Shown: piece by piece, positions 33,465-42,381 of the stretch | How the letters are laid out: every line of letters begins with the position of its first letter | How positions within the stretch are numbered: position 1 is the first letter of the stretch | From: Andeanibacterium fulvum | Lineage (GTDB): Bacteria > Pseudomonadota > Alphaproteobacteria > Sphingomonadales > Sphingomonadaceae | Reading direction: 5' to 3' | NCBI RefSeq assembly: GCF_037154085.1 | Contig: NZ_JBANRM010000001.1 | Span: forward strand, 558,001-622,000 | DNA: 64,000 bases | Translations under genes and position numbers: made by a program | The notes under the pieces: model-generated | Told to the model about the DNA's origin: nothing | Seen by the model: only the letters and a program-made list of their open reading frames with translations | Databases searched by the model: none

Positions 33465-34172
33465 ATGAACAGCTCTGCCCAGCCTCGCGATAACCATCTG
33501 CACCTGAAAGCCGCACCGATCTTTGCCGGGGTGGCGGTGCTGCTCACCTGTTTTGCCGGGTTGGCGCATGAAGTTACCGAAGATGAGCCGCTTGGTTTCG
33601 ATCGCGCGATCATCACGGCCCTGCGCAGTCCGCCCGATTACGCGGTGCCGGTCGGGCCGCATTGGTTCAACACCGCCATGGTGGACCTGACCGCATTGGG
33701 TGGTGTGACTGTTCTGACGCTGGCGGTGATCCTGTCCACCGCGCTGCTGTTGCTCCATCGGCGCTGGCGCATGGCCGGGCTGATGGTTTGCGCCACAGTC
33801 AGCGGGGCATTGGCCGGAACCGCGCTTAAACATCTGTTCGCACGGCCCCGGCCGGACGTTGTGCATCATCTGGTAGAAGTCAGTTCGCTCAGCTTCCCCA
33901 GCGGGCACGCGATGAACAGCGCCATCGTGTTCCTGACGCTGGGCGCCATCGTCTCGCGCAATTACCGGGAGCGTTCGACGCGGTTGTTCATCCTGCTCTG
34001 CGCAGTGGGGCTGACGCTGATTATCGGCTTTTCGCGCATCTATCTGGGCGTCCACTGGCCAAGCGACGTGCTGGCGGGGTGGAGCATTGGCGGCGCATGG
34101 GCACTGCTGATGGGGCTGGTGGCCAGCCGGATGCAGGAATGGCACAGGATCGAGCAGCCCTCCTCCAAGTAG
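33465..34172 (+). CDS. PAP2-family membrane phosphatase
   Basis: A 235-residue multi-pass phosphatase with all three PAP2 motifs: KHLFARPRPD (KxxxxxxRP), SFPSGHAMNS (PSGH) and SRIYLGVHWPSDVLAGW (SRxxxxxHxxxD). Six hydrophobic segments include IFAGVAVLLTCFAGLAH and RLFILLCAVGLTLIIGF. Members remove phosphate from phosphatidic acid, undecaprenyl diphosphate or lipid A derivatives at the outer face of the inner membrane; the substrate is not specified by the motifs. It is followed by a perfect hairpin at 34157-34178. Confidence 0.92.
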   Translation: MNSSAQPRDNHLHLKAAPIFAGVAVLLTCFAGLAHEVTEDEPLGFDRAIITALRSPPDYAVPVGPHWFNTAMVDLTALGGVTVLTLAVILSTALLLLHRRWRMAGLMVCATVSGALAGTALKHLFARPRPDVVHHLVEVSSLSFPSGHAMNSAIVFLTLGAIVSRNYRERSTRLFILLCAVGLTLIIGFSRIYLGVHWPSDVLAGWSIGGAWALLMGLVASRMQEWHRIEQPSSK

Positions 34173-34178
34173 GAGGGC
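34157..34178. terminator. Hairpin between convergent PAP2 and korB genes
   Basis: GCCCTCCT (34157-34164) and AGGAGGGC (34171-34178) pair perfectly around a 6-nt loop that includes the start of the PAP2 stop codon. No long T run follows, so it is a likely but not certain bidirectional terminator. Confidence 0.5.
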
Positions 34179-34194
34179 CGCTCGCTATATCCCG

Positions 34195-35229
34195 TCAGAT
34201 GTGGTCGGCGTCCGAGGCTTCGACCGTCCAGGTCTGGCCCTTGGCAAGCAGCTTGGCGAGATCGGCGACCTTGCCTTCGCTGGCCTTGGCATTCTGGGCA
34301 ATCACGGCGCTTTCGAAAGTCGGGCGCGGATCGTCATAGATCACGCCCAGCGCCATCGGGAACGCGCCGAAGGGCATTTCCACCAGCATATGCGCCAATG
34401 CACGGTTCTTCACATCGTGCACGGTGACGCCGGCAGCCTCCCAGTCGCCATCGACAACGTCCACCACTTCAAGGCTGCAGGTGTCGCGGTTCAGGCTGAT
34501 GCCCTTGGTGCCATTGGCGAACAGCAGCGGCTGGCCGTCCTGCAGCCAGAGCTGGCGATCTTCCCCGCCCTTGGGCGCGGCGAAATCGTTGAACACGTCC
34601 TTGTTGTAGACGATGCAGTTCTGGAAAATTTCCACGAAGGCTGCGCCCTGATGGGCATGAGCGGCCTTGAGCACGTCCGGCAGGTTCTTCGACACGTCGA
34701 AACCGCGCGCCACGAAGCGCGCGCCCACGCCCAGCGCGAAGGCGCAGGGGTTGGCCGGGCGGTCCACCGAACCCAGCGGCGTGGAAGGCGACAAAGTGCC
34801 TTCACGGCTGGTGGGCGAATATTGCCCCTTGGTCAGGCCGTAGATCTCGTTGTTGAACAGCATGATCTGCAAATTCACGTTCCGGCGCAGCACATGCATC
34901 AAATGGTTGCCGCCGATGGACAGGCCATCGCCGTCACCCGTGACCATCCACACGTCGAGGTCCGGATTGGCCAGCTTGATGCCGGTGGCAAAAGCGGGCG
35001 CACGGCCGTGGATCGTGTGGAAGCCGTAGCTTTCCACATAATAGGGGAAGCGGCTGGAACAGCCGATGCCCGAAACGAACACGGTGTTCTTCGGGTCGGC
35101 ACCCAGCTGCGGCAGAGTGCGCTGCACGGCCTTGAGGATCGCGTAATCGCCGCAACCCGGGCACCAGCGCACTTCCTGGTCGGTTTCCCAGTCCTTCAGC
35201 GTGGTCTGGATCGGAGTCATGTCGTTCAT
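34195..35229 (-). CDS. korB: 2-oxoacid:ferredoxin oxidoreductase, beta subunit
   Basis: A 344-residue TPP-binding subunit. The N-terminal WCPGCGDYAILKAVQRTL holds the cysteine pair, and the TPP motif spans VTGDGDGLSIGGNHLMHV to MLFNNEIYGLTKGQYSPTS. With the alpha subunit it decarboxylates a 2-oxoacid to the acyl-CoA, passing electrons to ferredoxin. The KorB-like length and the fused gamma-alpha partner favour 2-oxoglutarate. It follows korA with a 5-nt gap, so the two form an operon. Aerobic alphaproteobacteria often keep this complex beside or instead of the dehydrogenase complex. Confidence 0.92.
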   Translation of the reverse strand: MNDMTPIQTTLKDWETDQEVRWCPGCGDYAILKAVQRTLPQLGADPKNTVFVSGIGCSSRFPYYVESYGFHTIHGRAPAFATGIKLANPDLDVWMVTGDGDGLSIGGNHLMHVLRRNVNLQIMLFNNEIYGLTKGQYSPTSREGTLSPSTPLGSVDRPANPCAFALGVGARFVARGFDVSKNLPDVLKAAHAHQGAAFVEIFQNCIVYNKDVFNDFAAPKGGEDRQLWLQDGQPLLFANGTKGISLNRDTCSLEVVDVVDGDWEAAGVTVHDVKNRALAHMLVEMPFGAFPMALGVIYDDPRPTFESAVIAQNAKASEGKVADLAKLLAKGQTWTVEASDADHI

Positions 35230-35234
35230 TGAGC

Positions 35235-37121
35235 TTACTCCGCCAGCATGGATTCAATCGCCGCTTCGATTTCGGCGATAGTGAAAGGCTGGCCGCTCGT
35301 CTTGGTGAAGGGCCTTGCATCGACCAGCAGCTGGTCGCGCAGAACGGTCTTGAACTGGCCGGTGTTCATTTCGGGCACCAGGATCTTGTCGAAGCCCTTG
35401 AGCAGCTCGCCCAGATTGGCGGGCAGCGGCCAGACATGGCGGACATGAATCTGGCTGACGTCGAGCCCCTTGGCGCGGGCGCGGCGCACGGCCTGGTGGA
35501 TCGGGCCATAGGTGGAGCCCCAGCCGACCACGGCGAGCTTGCCGGTAGGATTGCCCTGAGTGACTTCCTGCGGCGGAACGCCCTTGGCCACGCCATCCAC
35601 CTTTGCCTTGCGGGCATCGGTCATGGTCTGGTGGCTGGCGGGCGAATAGTCGATATTGCCGGTGCCGGGGTTCTTCTCGATGCCGCCGATACGGTGCATC
35701 AGGCCGGGCGTGCCGGGCTTGATCCACGGGCGGGCGCCCTTCTCGTCACGCGCGAAGGGCAGCAGCAGATCGTTGCCTTCCGCGTCCTTGGAGTTCTTTT
35801 CGGTGAGGAAAGTCACCGGGAACGGCTCGTAAGTGGCGGGATCGGGCACCTTCCACGGCTCGGCTGCATTGCCGATATAGCCATCGGTCAGCAGCATCAC
35901 CGGGGTCATATACTGCACGGCGATGCGGCAAGCCTCAATCGCGCAATCGAAGGCGTCGGCGGGCGAACGGGCGGCGATGACGGGCATCGGCGCGTCGCCA
36001 TTGCGGCCATAGACCGCCTGATAGAGGTCGCTCTGCTCGGTCTTGGTCGGCAGGCCGGTGGACGGGCCGCCGCGCTGGGAATTGACGATGACGAGCGGCA
36101 GTTCGGTCATGATCGCAAGGCCCATCGCCTCGCCCTTCAGCGCAATGCCGGGGCCCGACGAACTGGTGACGCCCAGCTGGCCCGCATAGGACGCGCCGAT
36201 GGCCGAACAGATCGCGGCGATCTCGTCTTCCGCTTGGAAAGTAGTGACGCCGAATTCCTTGAGCCGCGCCAGATGGTGCAGGATCGCGGAAGCCGGGGTG
36301 ATCGGATAGCCGCCGAAGAACATCGGCAGATTGGCAAGCTGCGCACCCGCCACGAGGCCGAGCGAAACCGCTTCGGCGCCGGTGATGGTGCGATAAAGGC
36401 CCGCGGGCTGCGGATAGGCTTCAAGGTGCAGCTTCTTGAGCGGCCCGGCCAGTTCCGCCGTTTCGCCATAGGCATGGCCGGCATTCAGCGCGGCGATGTT
36501 CGCGTCGGCGATGGTCGGCGCCTTGGCGAACTTGCCCTTGAGCCAGTCGATCAGCGGCTGCCGGTCACGGTCGAACATCCACAGGGCCAGGCCCAGCGTC
36601 CACATGTTCTTGCAGCGCAGCGCTTCCTTGTTGCCGAGGCCGAAGGGCTTCACGGATTCCATGGTCAGCGCGGAAATGTCGAAGGCCAGCACGTCCCACT
36701 TGGCAAGCGAGCCGTCTTCGAGCGGGTTCGTCTCGTACTTCGCCTTTTCGAGATTGCGCTTCGTGAACTCGCCCGTGTCGGCAATGATCAGCCCGCCCGG
36801 CTTGAGCGAGGCGAGGTTCACCTTCAGCGCCGCCGGGTTCATGGCAATCAGCACGTCGGGCGCGTCGCCCGCCGTATCGATCTCGGTCGAGCCGAAATTG
36901 ATCTGGAAGGCCGAAACGCCAAACAGAGTGCCCTGCGGCGCGCGGATTTCCGCCGGAAAGTCCGGGAAAGTGGCCAGATCGTTGCCCGCCAGCGCAGTGG
37001 ACAGCGTGAACTGCCCGCCGGTGAGCTGCATGCCGTCGCCGCTGTCGCCCGCGAAACGCACGACCACCGCTTCGGGAACGGGAGTGGCGGCGACCGGCTT
37101 TTCGGCTGCGAGTGTTGCCAT
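35235..37121 (-). CDS. korA: 2-oxoacid:acceptor oxidoreductase, fused gamma-alpha subunit
   Basis: A 628-residue protein from the ATG at 37121. The N-terminal gamma-type domain (VVRFAGDSGDGMQLTGGQF and FPDFPAEIRAPQGTLFGVSA) is fused to the pyruvate:ferredoxin oxidoreductase alpha-type region (FGGYPITPASAILHHLA, QAEDEIAAICSAIGASYAGQ, TSSSGPGIALKGEAMGLA, VNSQRGGPSTGLPTKTEQSD). The fusion is the form found in the KorAB two-subunit enzymes. With the 5-nt spaced korB it makes the active complex. An upstream hairpin (37167-37190) sits in its leader. Confidence 0.93.
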   Translation of the reverse strand: MATLAAEKPVAATPVPEAVVVRFAGDSGDGMQLTGGQFTLSTALAGNDLATFPDFPAEIRAPQGTLFGVSAFQINFGSTEIDTAGDAPDVLIAMNPAALKVNLASLKPGGLIIADTGEFTKRNLEKAKYETNPLEDGSLAKWDVLAFDISALTMESVKPFGLGNKEALRCKNMWTLGLALWMFDRDRQPLIDWLKGKFAKAPTIADANIAALNAGHAYGETAELAGPLKKLHLEAYPQPAGLYRTITGAEAVSLGLVAGAQLANLPMFFGGYPITPASAILHHLARLKEFGVTTFQAEDEIAAICSAIGASYAGQLGVTSSSGPGIALKGEAMGLAIMTELPLVIVNSQRGGPSTGLPTKTEQSDLYQAVYGRNGDAPMPVIAARSPADAFDCAIEACRIAVQYMTPVMLLTDGYIGNAAEPWKVPDPATYEPFPVTFLTEKNSKDAEGNDLLLPFARDEKGARPWIKPGTPGLMHRIGGIEKNPGTGNIDYSPASHQTMTDARKAKVDGVAKGVPPQEVTQGNPTGKLAVVGWGSTYGPIHQAVRRARAKGLDVSQIHVRHVWPLPANLGELLKGFDKILVPEMNTGQFKTVLRDQLLVDARPFTKTSGQPFTIAEIEAAIESMLAE

Positions 37122-37166
37122 TGTCTTGTCCTTCGGGGCGCAGGAAGCGCGCCATTTTTCGCAATA

Positions 37167-37190
37167 TGGTGGGGCCCCTATGCCCCACCA
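37167..37190 (-). promoter_or_regulatory. Leader hairpin upstream of korA
   Basis: TGGTGGGGC (37167-37175) and GCCCCACCA (37182-37190) form perfect 9-bp arms around a 6-nt loop, 46 to 69 nt upstream of the korA ATG. It could be an operator or an mRNA leader structure controlling korAB; no family match is claimed. Confidence 0.35.
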
Positions 37191-37305
37191 AGGCGTGTCG
37201 CAATCAAGTTTTTCTGTCCCTGTCAAAATAGCGGATGGCAAAATCCGTATGGAAAGCCCCGCGCAGGGCCCTTATCCCTGATGCAAAGACCGGAGAGGAG
37301 TTTCC

Positions 37306-38256
37306 ATGAACGCCAGCGAGCCTTTCATGCGTGACGATGTGCGCGCCTTCCTCACCATGGTGGCGGGGATGAACCGCCCCGACATCGCCAGCGTTCCCAT
37401 CGAGCAGACCCGCGCCATGATGGCGGCGATGCAGGAATTCGCGCAGCTGCCCGGCCCCGACCTGGCACTGGTGAAGGACATTGCCGCGCCCGGCCCGGCA
37501 GGCCCGGTGCCGCTGCGCCTGTATGACGCACGGGCCGAGCGCGGACCTTCGCCGCTGCTGGTCTTCATCCATGGCGGCGGTTTCGTGGCCGGCGACATCG
37601 CCAGCTATGACCGAACGTGCCGCACCATCGCGGCAGAAATGGACCTGCCGCTGGTCTCGGTGGAATACCGCCTGGCGCCCGAACACCCCTTCCCCGCCGC
37701 GCCCGAAGATTGCGAGGCGGCAGCCCGCTGGCTGGCCGCCAGCCCCGCCGAACTCGGCCGCGAGGTGACCGGCCTGATCCCGCTGGGCGATTCCGCGGGC
37801 GGAAACCTCGCCATCGTCGTCACCCAGTCGCTGATGCTGGAACCGGCGGCAGTGCCGGTGATCCTGCAGGCGCCGATCTATCCCATCGCCGATCCGCTGG
37901 CACCGCATGCATCCTATGCGCAATTCGCTGAGGGCTATCTGCTGACGAAGGACACGATCGAATTCTTCGACCGATCCTATGCCCTCGATCCCGACGATCG
38001 CCGGGCCTATCCGATCCTTGGCCCCATCGCGGGAACACCGCCCACGGTGCTGGCCACCGCCGCGCTCGATCCGCTGCGCGATTCGGGCCGCGCCTATGCC
38101 GCCGCGCTGATCCAGGCGGGAACCGATGTGACCTATCTGGAACTTGCCGGGAATATCCACGGTTTCGTCCAGATCAGGAAAGCCATCCCTAGCGCTCATG
38201 GGGACCTGCTTGCTATCCTGGGGGCAATCAAGGCCACGCTGGAACGGATTGCATGA
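37306..38256 (+). CDS. Alpha/beta hydrolase, hormone-sensitive-lipase type esterase
   Basis: A 316-residue esterase of the HSL (family IV) group. The oxyanion-hole motif is FIHGGGFVAGD, the nucleophile elbow is LGDSAGGNLAI, and the acid and His come from LDPLRDSGRAYAAALIQAG and ELAGNIHGFVQ. AGAGGAG precedes the ATG. These enzymes hydrolyse short acyl esters and some aromatic or steroid esters; substrate is not evident. The final codons overlap the rppH start (ATGA), so the two are cotranscribed, which is probably incidental. Confidence 0.9.
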   Translation: MNASEPFMRDDVRAFLTMVAGMNRPDIASVPIEQTRAMMAAMQEFAQLPGPDLALVKDIAAPGPAGPVPLRLYDARAERGPSPLLVFIHGGGFVAGDIASYDRTCRTIAAEMDLPLVSVEYRLAPEHPFPAAPEDCEAAARWLAASPAELGREVTGLIPLGDSAGGNLAIVVTQSLMLEPAAVPVILQAPIYPIADPLAPHASYAQFAEGYLLTKDTIEFFDRSYALDPDDRRAYPILGPIAGTPPTVLATAALDPLRDSGRAYAAALIQAGTDVTYLELAGNIHGFVQIRKAIPSAHGDLLAILGAIKATLERIA

Positions 38257-38738
38257 CTACATCCCAATGGGACCTCCCCTATCGCCCCTGCGTGGGCGTG
38301 ATGCTGGTAAACGGGGATGGCAAGGTTTTCGTCGGCCGCAGAATCGACAATAAGGAAGGCGATGCCTGGCAGATGCCGCAAGGCGGGATGGACGATGGCG
38401 AGGATATCGTCACGGCTGGCCTACGCGAACTGGCAGAGGAAACCGGCGTCACCGAAGCCAGCGCCGCACTGATTGCCCGCAGCCGGGAAGAACTGCTCTA
38501 CGATCTGCCCGATGAACTGATTGGCAGGCTGTGGGGCGGGAAATATCGCGGCCAACGCCAGTTCTGGCTGCTGATGCGCTTCACCGGGCTGGATAGCGAG
38601 ATCAACCTCGAAGCCCACAACCCGCCCGAATTCTGCGAGTGGCAATGGATCGATCCGGAATTGCTCCCGGAAGTGATCGTGCCCTTCAAGAAGCGCGTCT
38701 ACCGCGCGGTGCTGGAAGAGTTCAGGGATCTGATTTGA
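38253..38738 (+). CDS. rppH: RNA pyrophosphohydrolase (Nudix)
   Basis: A 161-residue Nudix hydrolase that removes pyrophosphate from the 5' triphosphate of mRNA, opening it to RNase E decay. The start YRPCVGVMLVNGDGKVFVGR and the Nudix box GGMDDGEDIVTAGLRELAEE with the following TG match RppH. W and Y/F residues that stack with the base are in GGKYRGQRQFWLLMRF. Full length for the family. It overlaps the esterase gene by 4 nt and is followed by a palindromic repeat. Confidence 0.94.
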   Translation: MTTSQWDLPYRPCVGVMLVNGDGKVFVGRRIDNKEGDAWQMPQGGMDDGEDIVTAGLRELAEETGVTEASAALIARSREELLYDLPDELIGRLWGGKYRGQRQFWLLMRFTGLDSEINLEAHNPPEFCEWQWIDPELLPEVIVPFKKRVYRAVLEEFRDLI

Positions 38739-38794
38739 GGAAGAGGCTCGATGTTGCGGCCCGGGCTACCCCTTGGCTGCAACGTCGACTGCCT

Positions 38795-38880
38795 TCGTCA
38801 TTGCGAGGACCGAAGGTCCGAAGCAATCCACGGCCCAGGGCATAAGGCCCTGGATTGCGTCGCTTCGCTCGCAATGACGA
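38795..38880. repeat. Palindromic repeat, family A, copy 1
   Basis: The ends TCGTCATTGCGAG and CTCGCAATGACGA form a 13-bp inverted pair, and the inside holds GAAGCAATCC and GGATTGC. Copies with the same ends lie at 42382-42470 and 59673-59758. It fills the spacer between the convergent rppH and TPR genes. Confidence 0.9.
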
Positions 38881-38888
38881 ACTGAAAA

Positions 38889-39392
38889 TCAGTTATTGCT
38901 GACAACCGGCTCCGGCTGGACCGCTTCGGCAGTCAGCACCTTGGGCGCAGGCGCCGTCTCGATCGCACTGGCGAGCGCCTTGGTCTCCGTGCATTTCGCG
39001 CCGCACATGGATTCCAGCTTGGCGAGATTGCGCTTGGCCTTCTCCACCGCGCCCTTTTCCACCAATGCTTCGCCCTCGCCCGAAATCGCGGCGAGATTGC
39101 TCGGGTCGCGCACTTGCGCGGAGCGGTAATAATGGATTGCCTTGCCCTGCATGCCGTTGAGGCGCGCAGCCTCGGCAAGGTCGAGATAGACCGAGGAATA
39201 GCCCGGATCGATCGCCAGCGCGGCTTCGAAGGAGTCGATCGCTTCCTGCACCTTGCCCGCCTCGATCTGCGAGCGGCCCTGCGAGACGAGCGAGGCGGCG
39301 CGCGGATCAGGCTGATAGGTGCCAGCCTCCCCTACGCTGGCCGACACCGCGACAAGCAGCGAAAGGGCACAGGCGGCGGGGAAATAACGCAT
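38889..39392 (-). CDS. Exported TPR-repeat protein
   Basis: A 167-residue protein from the ATG at 39392, which follows AAGGAG at ideal spacing (an ATG at 39416 is an alternative). The N-terminus RYFPAACALSLLVAVSASVG is a signal peptide. Three TPR-like helix pairs follow (VSQGRSQIEAGKVQEAIDSF, LDLAEAARLNGMQGKAIHYY, GEALVEKGAVEKAKRNLAKL) and the tail has a CGAKC cysteine pair before a proline-rich end. TPR modules bind partner proteins, so this is probably a periplasmic adaptor. No specific role can be read from the neighbours, rppH and rsmB. Confidence 0.8.
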   Translation of the reverse strand: MRYFPAACALSLLVAVSASVGEAGTYQPDPRAASLVSQGRSQIEAGKVQEAIDSFEAALAIDPGYSSVYLDLAEAARLNGMQGKAIHYYRSAQVRDPSNLAAISGEGEALVEKGAVEKAKRNLAKLESMCGAKCTETKALASAIETAPAPKVLTAEAVQPEPVVSNN

Positions 39393-39451
39393 CGCGAACT
39401 CCTTGAGCGCGGACATTCTGTTTCGGCCTTGGTCAGCCATCGGGACGGGAC

Positions 39452-40633
39452 CTAACATGCCCTCGATAAACGGGCGATGAAAAAACCATCTGTGCCATCG
39501 GCGGACGGAGTCAAGCGGATTCCCCCGCCGCGCGGGGTTCCGGCGGGCAGTTCCAACTGCTCGGCGCGCCAGTCGGGATGGCGTTTCAGGAACGCCCCCA
39601 CCTGCGCTGCGCCCTCTGCGTCGAGCAGGGAACAGGTAACATAGACCAGCCGCCCACCCGGCCGGACGAGATCTGCGGCGATGTCCACCAGCCGCGCCTG
39701 CGTCTCGACATAACGTGCCAGCTGCGCTTCGGTGAGGCGCCAGCGTGCTTCGGGATTGCGGCGCCATGTGCCGGTACCCGAACAGGGCGCATCGACCAGC
39801 ACAGCATCGGCCCTGCCCTGCCACTTCTCCAGCGCAGCAGGTTCACGGCCCGGATCGAGCAGCACTGTTTCCGCCACTACGGCCCCGGCCCGCTCCGCCC
39901 GCGGCGCAAGACGGGACAGGCGCGCCCGGTCCGTATCGGCCGCGATCAGCGTGCCCTTGTTTTCCATCGCGGCGGCAAGCGCCAGCGTCTTGCCTCCCGC
40001 CCCGGCACACAGGTCGATCACCGTCTCGCCCGGTGCGGCCTGCACGGCAAGGCAACAGATCTGGCTGCCGCCGTCCTGCACTTCGACCTGCCCGCGCGCA
40101 TAGGCATCCCACTGATCGACCGGCGTTCCTTCAGGCAGGCGCAGGCCATCGGGAGCGGCGAGTTCTTCACCCGCCACCGGAAGCTCCAGCATTTCCCGCG
40201 ACGCCTTGAGCGTGTTGACCCTGATGTCGAGCGGCGCCCGCCCCAGCAGCGCCCGCGCGTCGTCGCCTGCGATCCCGGACGCGGCCAGCTTCGCTGCCAG
40301 CCATTCGGGCGCGATCCCGCCCTGCGCGGGCATTTCCTCCGCGCCGATCTCCGCCGGGCCATAGGCCGAACCATCGAACAGAACGTGGATCGCCGGATCG
40401 CCTTGTGCAAGGCGCAGCATTGCCGCGCGGCCGTTTTCCGGCATGGGCCCGCAGGCCCGGATCGCGCCATAGACCAGTTCGCGGATCGCGCGGCGGTCTT
40501 TCGATCCGGCATAGCGGCGCTGGCGGAAGCCTTCGGTAATCAGCCGGTCAGCCGGAGCGCCATTGCGGCGCGCGGCTTCGATGATCTGGTCGAGCAGGTC
40601 GATAGCGGCCTGAACGCGTGCGGCGGGGGTCAT
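39452..40633 (-). CDS. rsmB: RsmB/NOP-family rRNA cytosine-5 methyltransferase
   Basis: A 393-residue methyltransferase from the ATG at 40633. It has the N-terminal NusB-like helical region (ARVQAAIDLLDQIIEAARRN, FRQRRYAGSKDRRAIRELVY), the SAM site VIDLCAGAGGKTLALAAAME, the release cysteine motif DAPCSGTGTWRRNPEARW and the catalytic cysteine motif YVTCSLLDAEG. It would methylate C967 of 16S rRNA or a related cytosine; within the family RsmB and RsmF are hard to separate, but the NusB-like head favours RsmB. It follows guaB on the minus strand with an inverted-repeat pair between them. Confidence 0.88.
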   Translation of the reverse strand: MTPAARVQAAIDLLDQIIEAARRNGAPADRLITEGFRQRRYAGSKDRRAIRELVYGAIRACGPMPENGRAAMLRLAQGDPAIHVLFDGSAYGPAEIGAEEMPAQGGIAPEWLAAKLAASGIAGDDARALLGRAPLDIRVNTLKASREMLELPVAGEELAAPDGLRLPEGTPVDQWDAYARGQVEVQDGGSQICCLAVQAAPGETVIDLCAGAGGKTLALAAAMENKGTLIAADTDRARLSRLAPRAERAGAVVAETVLLDPGREPAALEKWQGRADAVLVDAPCSGTGTWRRNPEARWRLTEAQLARYVETQARLVDIAADLVRPGGRLVYVTCSLLDAEGAAQVGAFLKRHPDWRAEQLELPAGTPRGGGIRLTPSADGTDGFFIARLSRAC

Positions 40634-40640
40634 GCCAAGA

Positions 40641-40782
40641 ATCCTCCCCGGCACGGGGAGGGGCACCGCCGCAGGCGGTGGAGGGGCACGCGCTGAAGGG
40701 CACGACCAAGAAAAAGCACGGGATGAGGCACCAGCCCCTCCACCATGCTACGCATGGTCCCCCTCCCCGGTTCGGGGAGGAT
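40641..40782. repeat. Inverted pair of G/C-rich palindromic repeats, family B
   Basis: Two related copies face each other. The left half (40641-40686) begins ATCCTCCCCGGCACGGGGAG and has a second hairpin CACCGCC-GCA-GGCGGTG. The right half (40733-40782), read on the minus strand, begins ATCCTCCCCGAACCGGGGAG and has CACCATG/CATGGTG. Each half contains two small hairpins and the pair folds into one larger structure. It lies between guaB and rsmB, both minus strand, and could attenuate read-through. Confidence 0.8.
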
Positions 40783-40790
40783 CAAATTGC

Positions 40791-42257
40791 TCACCGCGTC
40801 GGGTAATTCGGCGCCTCGCGCGTGATCGTCACGTCGTGGACATGGCTTTCGGCAAGGCCCGAATTGGTGATGCGGATGAACTTGCCGCGCTGCTGCAGCT
40901 CTTCGATCGTGGCCGAACCGGTATAGCCCATGGCCGCCTTCACGCCGCCCACCAGCTGGTGGATCACGTCCTTGGCCGGGCCCTTATAGGGCACCTGGCC
41001 TTCGATCCCTTCAGGAACCAGCTTCATCTGGTCCTTGATATCCTGCTGGAAATAGCGGTCGGCACTGCCGCGCGCCATGGCGCCGACGGAACCCATGCCG
41101 CGATAGGACTTATAGGCCCGGCCCTGATAGAGGAACGTCTCGCCGGGGGCCTCTTCCGTGCCGGCCAGCAGCGAACCGATCATCACGGTCGATGCACCTG
41201 CCGCCAGAGCCTTGGCCGCGTCGCCAGAGGTACGCAGGCCGCCGTCGCCGATGATCGGCACGCCCGCCTTGCGGGCTTCCTCGGCGGCTTCCAGGATCGC
41301 GGTCAGCTGCGGCACGCCCACGCCCGCCACGATGCGCGTGGTGCAGATGGAACCGGGACCGATGCCCACCTTCACCGCATCCGCGCCTGCGTCGATCAGA
41401 GCCCTGGTCGCTTCGGCCGTGGCGACATTGCCCGCCACAACCTGCACCGCGTTGGACAGCTTCTTCACCCGCTCGACTGCCTTGGCCACGTCCTTGTTGT
41501 GGCCATGGGCGGTATCGATGATGACGACGTCGCATTCCGCGTCGATCAGCGCCTCGGTACGTTCGAAGCCCTTGTCGCCCACCGTGGTAGCCGCGGCGAC
41601 ACGCAGGCGGCCTGCGCTGTCCTTCGTCGCCTCGGGATAGGTCACGGCCTTTTCCATGTCCTTCACGGTGATCAGGCCAACGCAGTGATAGGCATCGTCC
41701 ACCACCAGCAGCTTTTCGATGCGGCGTTGGTGCAGCAGCTTGCGCGCTTCATCCTGGCCCACGCCGATGCGGACGGTGGCAAGATTCTCATGAGTCATCA
41801 GCTCGCGCACCGGCTGGGCCGCATTGTCGGCAAAGCGCACGTCGCGATTGGTCAGGATGCCCACCAGCTTGCCGCCGGGTTCCACCACGGGAATGCCGCT
41901 GATGCGGTTATCGCGCATGATTGCCTGCGCCTCACCCAGAGTGGCGTCGGGCGCGATGGTGATGGGGTTCACCACCATGCCGCTTTCGAACCGCTTCACC
42001 TGGCGGACGGCGGCGCATTGCTGCTTCACGGTGAGATTGCGGTGCAACACGCCGATGCCGCCCATCTGCGCCATGACGATCGCCATGTCGGCTTCGGTGA
42101 CGGTGTCCATCGCGGCGGAGATCACCGGAATGTTCAGGCGGATTTCCCGGGTAAGCCGGGTTGCGGTGTTAGCCTGCGAGGGGACGATATCGCTTTCCGC
42201 CGGACGCAGCAGAACGTCGTCGAAGGTCAGGCCGGTCGGGATATCAAAATGTGCCAC
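40791..42257 (-). CDS. guaB: Inosine-5'-monophosphate dehydrogenase
   Basis: A 488-residue enzyme that oxidises IMP to XMP, the committed GMP step. It starts at a GTG (42257) in VAHFDIPTGLTFDDVLLRP, the conserved N-terminus; the longer open frame upstream is not conserved. The catalytic cysteine is in GIGPGSICTTRIV, the mobile flap near DRYFQQD, and two CBS domains (about 95-210) lie in VVNPITIAPDATLGEAQAIM to VGLITVKDMEKA. These sense ATP/GTP in many bacteria. Full family length. A family A repeat is upstream (42382-42470). Confidence 0.97.
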   Translation of the reverse strand: MAHFDIPTGLTFDDVLLRPAESDIVPSQANTATRLTREIRLNIPVISAAMDTVTEADMAIVMAQMGGIGVLHRNLTVKQQCAAVRQVKRFESGMVVNPITIAPDATLGEAQAIMRDNRISGIPVVEPGGKLVGILTNRDVRFADNAAQPVRELMTHENLATVRIGVGQDEARKLLHQRRIEKLLVVDDAYHCVGLITVKDMEKAVTYPEATKDSAGRLRVAAATTVGDKGFERTEALIDAECDVVIIDTAHGHNKDVAKAVERVKKLSNAVQVVAGNVATAEATRALIDAGADAVKVGIGPGSICTTRIVAGVGVPQLTAILEAAEEARKAGVPIIGDGGLRTSGDAAKALAAGASTVMIGSLLAGTEEAPGETFLYQGRAYKSYRGMGSVGAMARGSADRYFQQDIKDQMKLVPEGIEGQVPYKGPAKDVIHQLVGGVKAAMGYTGSATIEELQQRGKFIRITNSGLAESHVHDVTITREAPNYPTR

Positions 42258-42381
42258 TGCTCGCTCGCCTCTGGAGAATCGTGGCGGCCCATGTAACCGC
42301 ACATGGCCAGAACCGCTAGGGGGTGCGCCAATCAAATGCAGGGCGAATTGCGCAATATTGTTACGGAACGGTGCGCATTGC

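Noticed and set aside
33366..34145. Upstream extension of the SUKH frame giving a 414-residue protein
   Set aside because: The added part is antisense to the PAP2 gene and has a biased H/Q/P composition; the conserved domain starts at the ATG at 33365.
35229..37334. Plus-strand open frame of about 700 codons opposite korA
   Set aside because: Antisense to the conserved fused gamma-alpha subunit; no start signal or recognisable domain.
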